A stretch of DNA of 64,000 bases from GCA-020343675 sp964462945. Its GTDB lineage: Bacteria > Planctomycetota > Phycisphaerae > Sedimentisphaerales > Anaerobacaceae. The stretch covers positions 1 to 64,000 of the forward strand of contig CAYWZW010000005.1 of NCBI GenBank assembly GCA_964462945.1. The letters run 5' to 3'. Shown piece after piece: positions 53,918 to 63,506 of this stretch. The notes under the pieces were generated by a model that was given only the letters and a program-made list of their open reading frames with translations, made no database searches and was not told the origin of the DNA. The translations under genes were made by a program, and so were the position numbers. Positions within the stretch are counted from its first letter, which is position 1. Each line of letters starts with the position of its first letter.

Positions 53918-56900
53918 CTACTTGTTAACAGCCTGCATCCCGCTTGTCTGGAGAATGTTCGTGATCTCCGAGCGTTCGTCAGGTGTGAATGCGCCGATTT
54001 TTCGGTCAATCTCTAAGGCATCCTGCAAGTGCTGTTTTGCCTGAACCAGATCGTTGAGTTTCACGCATGTACGGCCGAGCTTCAGCAGTGCATTGGCCTT
54101 TTGCCGGCTGTCTGGAGGGGCCCTCTGGACGAGTCTCTCAAAGTCCTTTCTGGCATCGAGAAGCCGATTGGCCATATTCGCCAGAATCGTACCTCGGGTA
54201 TCAAGCAGATGCAATTCATCCGGCACAAGCATAAGCCCTCTATTGGCCAGCTCCAGTGCGGCGTCGTAACGACGGTCATGCTCTTGCAGAATCCAGGCCA
54301 AGTCGTTGAGCGTTTGTATATCATATGGGTACTGCCCAAGCAACTCCTGGTAGATCGTCATGGCACGGTCGGCATCTCCCGTCTGATAAAGGGTGGAGGC
54401 CAGGCCCAGACGGGCCTCCCGGGCCTCCTCTGATGTCGGCGCCAAGGTTACCGCCTGCTCGAAGAGTTTCAGTCCCTCCTTCTTGAGCTCCATAGAGTCC
54501 GATGCGGCTAATATCGTGGCGGCCGCCACAAAGGTCGTTGGATTCTGCTCTTTAGCCGAGAGATAGGCAGAACTGATCTGCGAAAGCTCGTCAAATCGCT
54601 TCTGCGCTGCCAGCCACAAGAATCGGGCGTGGATCACCGTCAGACTATTGCGGTCTATCTGCTCCGCCTGGTCAATCTTTTGTTTTGCCCGGTCCATGTC
54701 ACCGCTGAGGCGGTACAGGTCGGCAAGGGTCACGATCGCGGGAACACTGATGCTCCCTTCCTTTGTCTGGCAATGGGCTTCCAGTTCAGGAATGGCCACC
54801 TGAGTCAACTCCATGGAAACCAAAACACGGGCCCGCGACAGCAGGAGCTGTTCGCTTGTGGGGCCGCTGCCGAGCGCAGATTCGGTCAGCGTCCGGGCCT
54901 GCTCAAGAAGGCTGCGATCCTTGCTCTTCAGCGCAGCGGCGATGAGCACGTCTCGGGCCTGCGTATTGTTCGGGTCTTTCTGAAGTGCCAGATTCGCCAG
55001 TTGGGCAGCCATCGGCGTATTCTCGAGCAGCAGCTCAGCCCCGGCTCTGGCCGACAGCAACGCCGGGTTGTCCGGGTTGGAGCCAAGTGCCCGAATCGCG
55101 TAATCGCGGGCGGCCTCGTATTGCCTCTCCTGCATCGCAATACGAGTGAGTACAAGATGCGCGTCAACTGCCGTCGGCTCGAGTCTAATAGCACTTTCCA
55201 GCTTTTGTCTGGCCGCCTTGAGTGAGTCTGGCGTCGGCTGCTGTAGCATTTGCAGAGCGCGGAGCTTCATCAGCTCGGGATCCTGCGGCAGCCGTTCTTC
55301 AAGTGCGGTCAGGATTTCAAGTGCCCTCTGCTGGTCTTGAGCCTGGCTCCGCGCAAACAATGTCTTCATCAGTCGCCGCTTGAGTCTCAAATCTTCAGGA
55401 TAGGCGACCAAACCCTCTTCAAGTGCCGTTACCGCCTGATCGAGTCTCTGATTGCGGGCATAGAAGTTGCTCAATAGTTCATAGCCTGCTGTGCCTTGCT
55501 CGGCGAAGGTCGTCAGCTTGCGGTAGTCTTGCTCGGCGAGCTCCAATTCACCGGTGTTGGCCAGGTAGGCCGCCCGCATCGTGTAGGCGCCGAAGGCGTT
55601 GCTATTGGATACGTAAGCGTTGAGTATTTTCTGGGCCTCTTCGGCTTGACCTTCCGCCCTCAGAATCGACACTTTTGCCGCTGTCAGCGCCATGGAGCCC
55701 GGCGTGATCGCTTCGGCCTCCTTGAGAAGCGCAAACGCCTGATCGGCATCCCCCCTGCTTTGCCAATAGACCAGCCGGGCCAGAAGGATTCGTGAGTTCG
55801 CGTCTCGATCGTCATTGGACACCCTGAGCTTCAGCTCGTCGATGGCCCGGGAAAAGTCCCCCGCGCTGAGGGCCATTCGGACGTACCACGCACTGGTCAC
55901 GCGGGGGTTCGTTTCGATCTGCGCCAGAACCTTCTCGGCATCGGAGAAGCGGCCTTGCTTTTCAAGAAGGGTGATTAGGACGTCTGCCACGTCAGTCGCC
56001 GAGGGATTCCTGATAAGGGCTTGCCGGCACGTCTCTTCAACACGTCTGAAATCCTCCAGCTTCTCATACATGTTCGCCAGCAGTAATGCCGGGGCCGACC
56101 ACTCAGGGTCCGAGTCAATGCACTGTTGGGCCGCCGCTGTGATATCCGGCTGCTTCGAGCGCCAGTCGTCAGCCGCCAGCCATAAGGCCGCTTGGCACAG
56201 CCGCCAGTAAAGCCCGCTTTCGCCCTCCGCTTCCCGTAATTCTCTGATGAGTCTTTCGGCTGTTGGCCGGTCATCTTGGACTTCCCGGACACTCAGAAGC
56301 AGATAGCGAGCACGGATTTCCTGTTTATCCTGCTCGGCCACCTCGCTCAGAAGACGGATCCCGGTCGCCCGATCCGCATAAAACAGTTCTACCAAGGCCC
56401 TCTGTATTACTAAAGACCGCTGTTCCCACTGGCCGACGACGCTCTGGAGCCCTCGCGTCAGAGCGCTTCGGGCCGAGTCATAGTCCGCCTTGGCCACATG
56501 AATGCCCGCCAGAGAAAGCCAAGGCTCGGCCACCTCGGGATTACGCTCGCAGGCTGTCTGGCAGGTGCTGAGTGCCTCGGCCACGCGTTTGGTTCTACGA
56601 TAGTGCGTCACAAGCTGCATCTCAGCCCGCAGCGGCTCCGGGCACTCTTTAATGGCCCGCTTGAGCTCCTGTTCAGCCTCGCCGGGCTTCTCGCGGTAAT
56701 CAGCGATGAGAGCCTGCAAGATCCGAATATCCACGCGGTCAGGATGGTCCTTGCGCAATTGCGCCAATTCGGCTGATAGCGTCTCTAAACTCGACGGGTC
56801 TATTCTGTAGCTCTGCTCGGCGACCCGGTAGATGCTCGCCTCAATACGAAGCAGTCTGATGATAATGTCCGTTGGATCCATAGGCTCGGCCAGTCTCGCG

Positions 56901-58360
56901 GTTTCGAACGCCCGGTTCCAGTCCCGCAGCCTGAGGTACTCTTTGGCCAGTTGCATGGTCATCTCCGGATCGCGCGGACGAATGCGAAGATACTTTACCA
57001 GGGCACTGACGGCCCGCCTGGTCTGGTCTGTTCGACTAAAGGCCTCAGCCAACAGCCGCCACAGTTCGGGACGGGATGCGTCACTCACAACGGCCGGTTG
57101 CAGAACATCGATGACGACGTATGGTTTTTCCTCGGCTTTCGCCACGAGGGCCTGCAGATAGGCAAGCCCCAGCTTGGACTCGGCCGGCCCTTCCTGGGCG
57201 TACATGGTCTCAAGATACTCGTCGAGACATCGCCGCGCCTCGATGACCTTGCCTGCGGCAACGTATAGCCCGATGGCGGACGGCAGGACTCGTATTCTGT
57301 GCCCCTTTTCTGTCAGGACCGTCAGCACTTCATCGGCCAGAGAAACGCCTTCGGCGGTGGCTTTCCTTTTTATCGCCAGTTGCGAAGAGAAGAGAAATCT
57401 TGCGACAGTCCAGTCTCGCACGTCGAAGAAGTGTTCTTCGAGGGCTTCCTGCGGGAGATTCTCAACAGCCTGCAGTTCGGCGGCGGTCCGGTCAAGCTCG
57501 CCGTGTTCCAGCCATTCTGCACACAGGAACAAGCGAACGCGGGGATTTTCCGTGCCCAGAGCGTCGGCTTTCTCCAGGTCTTTGCGAGCGCGGGTCACCT
57601 TGTCTTGTACCTCTTGTTCGCTTATGCCGGGAATCTTAGATCTTTCGCGGTAGAACCGCGCACGATACGCCAGCGCCTCGACAGATTCCGGGGCGTAGTC
57701 CACGGCCCTGGTAAGCCATTCCAGGGCCTCATTTTCCGCCCCGATGGCGCCCTGGCTGCTTATGACCTGGCTCATCAGCGAGCAAGCTTGTACATACTCG
57801 GGATGCTTGTCGGGAAGCAGCGCCTCGAGTGCCTTTATGAATTCCAGAAGTGTCTGTTTAGCCTCATCCGTTTTGTGTAAGCGGATCAATGCCTCGGCCA
57901 GCCACAGCGGGGCTTTCAGGTCATTCGGATCAAGATCCATCCGTGTTCGGGCAATGTAGGCCAGCTCTTCGAAATTGCCTATGCCGGCATAGAGCATCGC
58001 GAGCTTCTCGTATGCGATCTCGTCGAGCGGGTCCAGTTGCATGACGCGGCGATAAGCCGCGATGGCCCCACCGACGGCCGGGGCGTCGAGCGGGCGCGTG
58101 GACAGCCGGGCCTTGGCGTACTTCTTGAGGACTTCGAGGTCGTCGGGATTTCGGCCGAGGTACCTCTGGAAGTGCCTGTAGGCAGTCGCCCAGTCCTCCT
58201 TTTCGAAAGCCGCTTGCCCCGCCTCCAGGTCCATTTTCGACAGAAGGCCTCTTCGGACCTCCCGAGCCGCGAACAGAGAGCTTCCGATCGCCACTGTAAC
58301 AAGGATCAAAACGATAAGCACCTTTACGTTGATCTTCGCACATCGGTTCCAATTAAACAT
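53918..58360 (-). CDS. large membrane-anchored TPR protein (EPS/PEP-CTERM type)
   Basis: 1480 residues. One N-terminal membrane helix (about 12-30, VKVLIVLILVTVAIGSSLFA), then TPR-like helical pairs to the end, for example DWATAYRHFQRYLGRNPDDLEVL, AISAYRRVMQLDPLDEIAYEKLA-type units and QDLEQALRL-like repeats. GGAGG lies 6 nt before the ATG. Very long TPR proteins (PrsT type) accompany exosortase/EPS loci and are thought to help assembly or export of polysaccharide. Alternative: a general envelope scaffold. TIGR03790-like gene follows. Confidence 0.82.
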   Translation of the reverse strand: MFNWNRCAKINVKVLIVLILVTVAIGSSLFAAREVRRGLLSKMDLEAGQAAFEKEDWATAYRHFQRYLGRNPDDLEVLKKYAKARLSTRPLDAPAVGGAIAAYRRVMQLDPLDEIAYEKLAMLYAGIGNFEELAYIARTRMDLDPNDLKAPLWLAEALIRLHKTDEAKQTLLEFIKALEALLPDKHPEYVQACSLMSQVISSQGAIGAENEALEWLTRAVDYAPESVEALAYRARFYRERSKIPGISEQEVQDKVTRARKDLEKADALGTENPRVRLFLCAEWLEHGELDRTAAELQAVENLPQEALEEHFFDVRDWTVARFLFSSQLAIKRKATAEGVSLADEVLTVLTEKGHRIRVLPSAIGLYVAAGKVIEARRCLDEYLETMYAQEGPAESKLGLAYLQALVAKAEEKPYVVIDVLQPAVVSDASRPELWRLLAEAFSRTDQTRRAVSALVKYLRIRPRDPEMTMQLAKEYLRLRDWNRAFETARLAEPMDPTDIIIRLLRIEASIYRVAEQSYRIDPSSLETLSAELAQLRKDHPDRVDIRILQALIADYREKPGEAEQELKRAIKECPEPLRAEMQLVTHYRRTKRVAEALSTCQTACERNPEVAEPWLSLAGIHVAKADYDSARSALTRGLQSVVGQWEQRSLVIQRALVELFYADRATGIRLLSEVAEQDKQEIRARYLLLSVREVQDDRPTAERLIRELREAEGESGLYWRLCQAALWLAADDWRSKQPDITAAAQQCIDSDPEWSAPALLLANMYEKLEDFRRVEETCRQALIRNPSATDVADVLITLLEKQGRFSDAEKVLAQIETNPRVTSAWYVRMALSAGDFSRAIDELKLRVSNDDRDANSRILLARLVYWQSRGDADQAFALLKEAEAITPGSMALTAAKVSILRAEGQAEEAQKILNAYVSNSNAFGAYTMRAAYLANTGELELAEQDYRKLTTFAEQGTAGYELLSNFYARNQRLDQAVTALEEGLVAYPEDLRLKRRLMKTLFARSQAQDQQRALEILTALEERLPQDPELMKLRALQMLQQPTPDSLKAARQKLESAIRLEPTAVDAHLVLTRIAMQERQYEAARDYAIRALGSNPDNPALLSARAGAELLLENTPMAAQLANLALQKDPNNTQARDVLIAAALKSKDRSLLEQARTLTESALGSGPTSEQLLLSRARVLVSMELTQVAIPELEAHCQTKEGSISVPAIVTLADLYRLSGDMDRAKQKIDQAEQIDRNSLTVIHARFLWLAAQKRFDELSQISSAYLSAKEQNPTTFVAAATILAASDSMELKKEGLKLFEQAVTLAPTSEEAREARLGLASTLYQTGDADRAMTIYQELLGQYPYDIQTLNDLAWILQEHDRRYDAALELANRGLMLVPDELHLLDTRGTILANMANRLLDARKDFERLVQRAPPDSRQKANALLKLGRTCVKLNDLVQAKQHLQDALEIDRKIGAFTPDERSEITNILQTSGMQAVNK

Positions 58361-58853
58361 GACAGACCTCCTCCGGAATATTACTGATTTCTCGCTTGTT
58401 GAAATGTTATTGCCATTGACTCTGGCTGAAGATGACTTAGAGCCTATCTGAGTTGCCCTTCAGTATTTGTCATTCCTTCGGCAAGCTCAGGACGGCGTCT
58501 GAGGCGAAGCCGAAGAATCTGGCCTGAGCAGAGCAAGCAAGCCCTAATGACATTCGTTACCCAGATGCTTCGCCTCTCGGCTCAGCATGACCGGCGGCAG
58601 CGAATGGTTATTCGGACAGGCTTCAAGTATGATGCCCCTCCCATCGGGGCCGCCTATTTATAACGACATGCTGGCGCCCCCAACGCGATAAAACCTCTGC
58701 CGCAGGCGCACAAAGCGCCTGTTTCTGCGAATTTTCTGAAATGGAACCTAAAAAGTAGTGCTGAACTCCTCCGCGAAGATCAATCTCGCCCACATAGCCC
58801 CTTGAGCATGGCTTTGCCTGCCGCCTCGTCACTCACTGCCTGCCATGGGACTT
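58361..58853. other. gap with dispersed repeat and a hairpin
   Basis: Nearly 500 bases without a gene. 58469-58560 holds a degenerate repeat (GTCATTCC, GGCGAAGCCGAAGAATCTGG, CTGAGCAGAGCAAGC), followed by the hairpin at 58703-58721. Confidence 0.55.
58703..58721 (-). terminator. possible terminator of the first VPxPAA-CTERM gene
   Basis: CAGGCGC-ACAAA-GCGCCTG, perfect 7-bp stem; on the minus strand GTTTTATC follows about 10 nt later. It lies about 130 nt after the gene. Confidence 0.4.
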
Positions 58854-59543
58854 TCATTCGAACTTGCGCAACTTCCAACCAGCCACACCCAAGCCGAGCA
58901 TGCCCAGCAGAACGGCGGCGGGAACAGGAACACGAACGAGCATATCCTGCTTGTTGCCGGTGTGATCTGCGTTCGCCCATAGGTTCATGACACGGATGTC
59001 GCCGATGGTGTATCCCCACGCGTCATACCAACTGTCATTGTCGTCATCCAAGCCCAAGGTGACGGCGTCTTGAGCCCATGCGATGTAAGTGCCGCTCAAG
59101 CCAGAGTTGGAGCCAAGGCTCTCTCCCTCAAGGTACCAGATCGCCCTCTGCAGCGCATTGGCTGTAGTGTCGCTGTGCACGATTGAATTGACTCCGTCCG
59201 TCCCATCAAGCCAGAGACTATATAAGTAAGCGCTCTCGGGCGATAGCGGGTCAGGCTCCGGGCCGCCACTGCCCCCTTGCCACGCGCTGATGTCGATGGT
59301 CACGAAGTAATTGTGATTGTCAGAAACGTACTCATCTGTTTCAACACAAAATGTCCTGAACTGCGAATCCTTGGCATAAATGCCAATGGGGTCATCCAGA
59401 ACCGTTATCAGGAACTCGCCACCATTCGTGGTCCCAAGTTGCCCGGGAAAGTTATGCTTGAGATTAATCTGCATCATGTCAGCCATAGCTGGCACTGTTG
59501 CAAAGAGACATAACAAACATATCACTATACTTAAGTTCTTCAC
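58854..59543 (-). CDS. secreted protein with VPxPAA-type (PEP-CTERM-like) sorting signal
   Basis: 229 residues from the GTG at 59543, chosen because GGAGG lies 6 nt upstream. Signal peptide about 1-22 ending PAMA. The mature region (about 25-200) has Cys and Trp-rich stretches (FRTFCVETDEYVSDNHNYFV, TTANALQRAIWYLEGES), like other planctomycete surface proteins that share a thioester-like FCVE...ALQRAIW pattern. The C-terminus is the sorting tripartite signal: VPVPAA, a hydrophobic helix and WKLRKFE. It is a probable substrate of the exosortase at 61546. Confidence 0.85.
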   Translation of the reverse strand: MKNLSIVICLLCLFATVPAMADMMQINLKHNFPGQLGTTNGGEFLITVLDDPIGIYAKDSQFRTFCVETDEYVSDNHNYFVTIDISAWQGGSGGPEPDPLSPESAYLYSLWLDGTDGVNSIVHSDTTANALQRAIWYLEGESLGSNSGLSGTYIAWAQDAVTLGLDDDNDSWYDAWGYTIGDIRVMNLWANADHTGNKQDMLVRVPVPAAVLLGMLGLGVAGWKLRKFE

Positions 59544-59836
59544 AAAAAACCTCCTCAACGACACATCATCACACTATTGTCGCGATTTCCCTAAATTTCT
59601 GGATAACAAATCCTTCCTCTGGTAGTAGATCCTCTGCAATTCGCTGACAATTTCCCTGCTCGCAGAATCTATCTTGTCTGATGACGCTTTATCAACTAAC
59701 CCATCAAACGAAGATGAAATTACCTGTTCATCGCTCCGCCATGAAGGTCAGGACCTGCCGCGAAGCCCCATTCAAGGGGCTTCGCGGACAGTTCTTTCTG
59801 TCAATCAACTCTACATGACTGCCTGCCACAGGGCCC
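59544..59836. other. gap between the two VPxPAA genes
   Basis: It contains a perfect 12-bp hairpin (59758-59787) and, near 59825-59836, sequence nearly identical to that following the first VPxPAA gene (ACTGCCTGCCA). No gene seen. Confidence 0.6.
59758..59787 (-). terminator. strong hairpin after the second VPxPAA-CTERM gene
   Basis: CCGCGAAGCCCC, loop ATTCAA, GGGGCTTCGCGG, followed by a small GACAG/CTGTC hairpin (59787-59803). No U-run follows on the minus strand, so it may stabilise RNA ends or work with Rho. Confidence 0.55.
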
Positions 59837-60472
59837 TCATGCGTACTTGCGCAACTTCCAGCCAACGACACCCAAGCCGAGCACGCCCAGTATGACCGCG
59901 GCAGGAATGGGCACGACGACCGTTCCGTACACGAGGCCGTCGGGAGTGGACCACGGAACGCCAGCAAACCACGGGGCTATCGCGGTTAGCTCAATAAGTG
60001 TGCCGTACCACGGCCCAAGTGATGTGAAGGCCATCGAGAGTGTACCGTCGTCAGCGTTGAAGAGTCCGTCGCTTTGTTCATCGTTCCAATTCACGTTGGC
60101 CAGCGTGCCGCTGAAGATGTTAGATGACCCAACCCTTCCCCAGGTACCTGTGATGTCTCCGGTGATGGTATCACCAGTAGTGTCCGTGATGATGAACGAG
60201 CCGATGCCATCGGCGGTCGACGCACCAATATTGCTGAGCGTCATCTCGATCATGAAATCACCATCCGTCAGCGAATCAAGATGCACAGTGCCTGTTGGAG
60301 ACACGTTACGCTCCAAGGCGAGTTCGGTGGTAGTGCCCCAGGACACAGCGAACGTGTCCGTCCCGTCCCACGTGGCCACAGGGTCGTCCACAGTGAAACT
60401 GAACAGATCCGCCATTGCCGGCGATGCAATCATGCAAACAGCAAAAGCGAAAGCTAATAATCTTATTTTCAT
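59837..60472 (-). CDS. second secreted VPxPAA-CTERM protein
   Basis: 211 residues from MKIRLLAFAFAVCMIASPAMA (signal peptide about 1-21). The mature part is beta-rich and Thr/Gly/Asp-rich (DTTGDTITGDITGTWG, about 95-110), like an adhesive or matrix domain. The C-terminal signal is VPIPAA, hydrophobic helix, GWKLRKYA, almost the same as its neighbour. GGAAGGACGG precedes the ATG. Confidence 0.85.
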   Translation of the reverse strand: MKIRLLAFAFAVCMIASPAMADLFSFTVDDPVATWDGTDTFAVSWGTTTELALERNVSPTGTVHLDSLTDGDFMIEMTLSNIGASTADGIGSFIITDTTGDTITGDITGTWGRVGSSNIFSGTLANVNWNDEQSDGLFNADDGTLSMAFTSLGPWYGTLIELTAIAPWFAGVPWSTPDGLVYGTVVVPIPAAVILGVLGLGVVGWKLRKYA

Positions 60473-60584
60473 GGTTATCCGTCCTTCCATAACACGTCAT
60501 AATGACAACTTCTCCGTTTGACCAAGCAAGACACTTGGTCCGATGATTGTCCCCATACCTAAAAGAGAGGGAAACAATCGTTCG

Positions 60585-61181
60585 TCATGACATGTCAGGA
60601 GGGGATCGGGATCTGAGTACTGCGGGTGTGAATTGTGATTTTCGCCAGAGGGACACAATCGTCCTTATGCGGTATTGTGGTAGAGAATCTTCCGCCGTGC
60701 AGACCGGCTGAACGAAACAGTAAACCGGTACAAGGCAGAGAATGTTTGGGCTCACAGCATGGCTGTGGCCGATTTGGAATGGGCCGCCGTCGTGGTACCA
60801 TTCCGGGATGAAGCCAAAGGATAGCTTTTTCACCCAGTGGATGGATCCACACAGGCCGAGGCCCATCAGGGCCGACAAACATAGACTCAAGCTGCTTGTG
60901 CCGTCTGTCAGGGCTTGCGGATGCTGCGACTGGTTGGCTTGTTCGGCATCGGAATTCTTCTCAGGCAGGACTTGGACAGGCCATACTCCCAAATCCGCGA
61001 CGCCGGGCGAATTGAACAGGCTCAACGAATTTGTGCAGAGCAGACTCGACGAACTGCAAACAGCCGCCGACGGTCCGCGTCCGACATCCAGTTCGGGCGC
61101 TGTTACCATGTCGGCAGAGACAGCCGCCGTAATGAGCAGTCCGCCAAGAATTGCAGCAATAACTCTCCTGCCGTTAATCAT
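60585..61181 (-). CDS. secreted protein of unknown family next to the exosortase
   Basis: 198 residues. N-terminal signal peptide (about 1-23, AILGGLLITAAVSA). Middle: SLSLCLSALMGLGLCGSIHWVKKLSFG (about 96-120, a second hydrophobic stretch followed by basics, in the form of a PEP-CTERM-like tail without the PEP/VP motif). Then FIPEWYHDGGPFQIGHSHAVSP (in parts) and a Cys-containing, SLWRKSQFTPAVL tail. I recall similar proteins in planctomycete exosortase loci but know no function. Confidence 0.7.
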   Translation of the reverse strand: MINGRRVIAAILGGLLITAAVSADMVTAPELDVGRGPSAAVCSSSSLLCTNSLSLFNSPGVADLGVWPVQVLPEKNSDAEQANQSQHPQALTDGTSSLSLCLSALMGLGLCGSIHWVKKLSFGFIPEWYHDGGPFQIGHSHAVSPNILCLVPVYCFVQPVCTAEDSLPQYRIRTIVSLWRKSQFTPAVLRSRSPPDMS

Positions 61182-61214
61182 ACACCCGTCACTCCATAGA
61201 ATTTACCAGTTTGG

Positions 61215-61243
61215 ATTTTGCCACAACGTCCTATAAATGTCAA
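61215..61243 (-). promoter_or_regulatory. sigma70-type promoter for the 60585-61181 gene
   Basis: Read on the minus strand: TTGACA (61243-61238), 17-nt spacer, CAAAAT (61220-61215, 4 of 6). The gene start is about 34 nt downstream. Confidence 0.6.
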
Positions 61244-61387
61244 GAAAAATCTTCCCAAAAGTGGAATATTTCTTTCGCCGCCGGCCGTAGGGTTCAGTGC
61301 ATTTGCCTTAAACCCTTTATTTATAATGGGTTATGTCCCAAAGCGGGATATGAAACGAATGCAGCCATAGAGGACAGAAGACAGGAA

Positions 61388-61530
61388 AACTTGAGCCACA
61401 GAGCACACAGAGGCCACAGAGAATAAATAATTCGTGTCCATTGGTGTTCATTCGTGGTTTCATCGGGATCTACAAATTTTTATCCGCGTCAAGTCCGCGT
61501 CCATCAGCGTTAATCCGCGGTTTCAATTTC
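61388..61530 (+). repeat. degenerate 9-12-nt intergenic repeats
   Basis: CCACAGAG, CACACAGAGG, CCACAGAG (about 61396-61420), then TGTCCATTGGTGTTCATTCGTGG and ATCCGCGTC, AGTCCGCGTCC, ATCAGCGTT, AATCCGCGG. These simple words recur in many sequenced environmental bacteria. Confidence 0.55.
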
Positions 61531-61545
61531 GTGTTTGTCCGTGCT

Positions 61546-62547
61546 CTATGCGTACTGCTTTCTTCTTTTCGTCCGGCTCGCAGAGACCTCGACGACTGAC
61601 TTGGAATGGCCTCTTACCTGTTCCTCCAGGGGGCCGGGCTCAGGCACAATCAGTTTATCCATCAGCCACAGTTCGGCAAATAGAAGCAGCGCCGCCGCCG
61701 GCATCATGGCCAGACCCGCGAAATCATGGAAGAACTTCTGTCCCACTTCGGCACTGACCAGCACAAAGAGAGCTGCTGTCACGCAGAGCCTCAAGATGTT
61801 GCACGCGACCGCGATAGGAATACTCGATAGAAGCAGGACTGCTTTCTGCCAGCGTGGGCGCTTCACCATGTACGCCACGAACGCGGCGACAATCACAAAC
61901 GCCGTGAGCATCCGCAGCCCGCTGCACGCCTCCGCGACGGCCATGGGGATGGTCTCGTTCAGCATCACGACATTTCCCTGCTGGCTGACCGTGGCGCCAA
62001 ACGCCTCCAAAAGAAACACCGACCCCGTTGTTGCCACGCTCTGCAAAGGTCCGCTGATCAGGTTGTGAACGCGACTGGGAAGTGGGAACGCAAGAAGAAG
62101 GAACACCAAAATCCACAAGACCCGCCGAAATACCTGCCAACCGGCCACCATGAGCACCAGACCTGCGACCATCAATACCAGCGAGTATCGCTCGATTGTC
62201 ACACTCTGTGACAGGAACCCATAGACCCGAGCTGTTTCTGCCAACAAGAGCAGGATTATCCCTCCTACCCAACACGGTACCAGTAGGGATTCCCCGAGCA
62301 GTTTCCTATCACGCCAGATAAGAAATACCGCAATGAGAGGGACAAGCTGGCCTGCAGAGTAATCGTCGCTTCTTTGCCACATGGCATAGAGGTCCGCGGC
62401 CGTAGGCCAGTACGACCATGCCATGATGCCCAGCAGCAATAGTAGAACCGCACCGAGTCCCAGGCGGCTATCCCACACGCTCTGTGCTTTAGAGGCGGCT
62501 CGGAGCTTCTGATGCGGGGCATGACGGTTGAGCGATGTTCGTCCCAT
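61546..62547 (-). CDS. xrt: exosortase
   Basis: 333 residues, at least eight predicted membrane helices. The catalytic triad of the family is visible: Cys208 in EACSGLR, Arg253 in CNILRL, His274 in FHDFAG. Exosortases cleave PEP-CTERM-type signals and attach proteins at the surface, probably to the polysaccharide made by the same locus. Its ATG overlaps the preceding EpsI-like gene by only a few bases, so they are coupled. The two VPxPAA proteins downstream are likely substrates. The subtype cannot be fixed by eye. Confidence 0.93.
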   Translation of the reverse strand: MGRTSLNRHAPHQKLRAASKAQSVWDSRLGLGAVLLLLLGIMAWSYWPTAADLYAMWQRSDDYSAGQLVPLIAVFLIWRDRKLLGESLLVPCWVGGIILLLLAETARVYGFLSQSVTIERYSLVLMVAGLVLMVAGWQVFRRVLWILVFLLLAFPLPSRVHNLISGPLQSVATTGSVFLLEAFGATVSQQGNVVMLNETIPMAVAEACSGLRMLTAFVIVAAFVAYMVKRPRWQKAVLLLSSIPIAVACNILRLCVTAALFVLVSAEVGQKFFHDFAGLAMMPAAALLLFAELWLMDKLIVPEPGPLEEQVRGHSKSVVEVSASRTKRRKQYA

Positions 62548-62548
62548 G

Positions 62549-63286
62549 CTACCTTTCTTCGCAAGCCCTGTCGGAGCTGCCCGAGCTCAGTTCTTTTTCG
62601 AGGTTCTCAAATAGTTGAGTTATGGCTGGTGCGGAATCAACAGCAAAGTCAGAAACCAGCCTTGTCGCTGCATCGGCAGACAGAGCCCCACGTGATGAAG
62701 CGACGATCTGCACTTGGGCAACGTAATCAACCGCTGCCAGAATCTGCCACGTCCTTGATCGAGACCGCGAAATATTTCCGCAATATAGCCCATCAGCGAC
62801 GAAGTAATGGAGAACCGTCACCCTTTCTGTCAGCAGATCTCCACGGACAAACTGAAGGATGTTGCATGGCAGCATCGACCCATCGCTTACCGACATTTCG
62901 ACCGGACGGCGATTCACAAGCTTCCAGCCAGCGCCAGAGTAGCATCGCTCTGGAGGGTGCTCCAACACTTTTCCCAAGTTAACGCCGCAGGCAGCGTAGA
63001 GCGAGACCGATTCGACGCCATTGTGGCGCGAATAGCGACGGCTGATGTGCGCGTCGGCACCTGTCCGACGCACTATAGTCTCATCTATGAGGACATCTTC
63101 GCCCGTCCAGACCCCAATCTGCATGGGGAGTCCTTGTAGCAAGTCAGGAGCGATGTAGCCAGTAGGGACGGGGGCCGCAAGCCGCGACGCCAGAACCCGA
63201 TACGTGAGCCCGGAAGAGAGCGCCAGGCAACTTGCCACAATTGCGGTAACAACGACCGGTCTGCGGTTTATGTTGGCATCCATCAT
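62549..63286 (-). CDS. EpsI-like exosortase-associated protein
   Basis: 245 residues. N-terminal membrane anchor (about 10-30). The conserved block of the EpsI/DUF3485 family is present: SLYAACGVNLGKVLEHPPERCYSGAGW (in parts, about 95-121) with Cys115 in HPPERCY. It is usually fused to, or next to, exosortase and needed for EPS or protein sorting. The gene ends right at the exosortase start, so they form one operon. Confidence 0.88.
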   Translation of the reverse strand: MMDANINRRPVVVTAIVASCLALSSGLTYRVLASRLAAPVPTGYIAPDLLQGLPMQIGVWTGEDVLIDETIVRRTGADAHISRRYSRHNGVESVSLYAACGVNLGKVLEHPPERCYSGAGWKLVNRRPVEMSVSDGSMLPCNILQFVRGDLLTERVTVLHYFVADGLYCGNISRSRSRTWQILAAVDYVAQVQIVASSRGALSADAATRLVSDFAVDSAPAITQLFENLEKELSSGSSDRACEER

Positions 63287-63506
63287 TCGTTACGTAACTG
63301 CTCGACGAGATTGTCTCCCGGCCTGCGCCAGGATTGTTTTCCAGCTCTGGTTACAGCGCTGTCACTATTCTCTTTCCTGCCTGGCGTAGGCGAATGGGCC
63401 TGGCGAGGCCGCTGCTGACGTCAAACAGGCGGCGGCTTTGCGGTGAATAGTCGTCCGGTTTCTTTCTGTACTTGAATGATCTGCGATACGCACAATGACG
63501 GCTCGC

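Larger units (their letters stand above)
61182..61545. other. gap with promoter and degenerate repeats
   Basis: 364 bases. A minus-strand promoter lies at 61215-61243. From about 61388 to 61530 simple degenerate words occur: CCACAGAG/ACACAGAGG units and TCCGCGTC, ATCAGCGTT, ATCCGCGG-type units. No gene. Confidence 0.6.
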
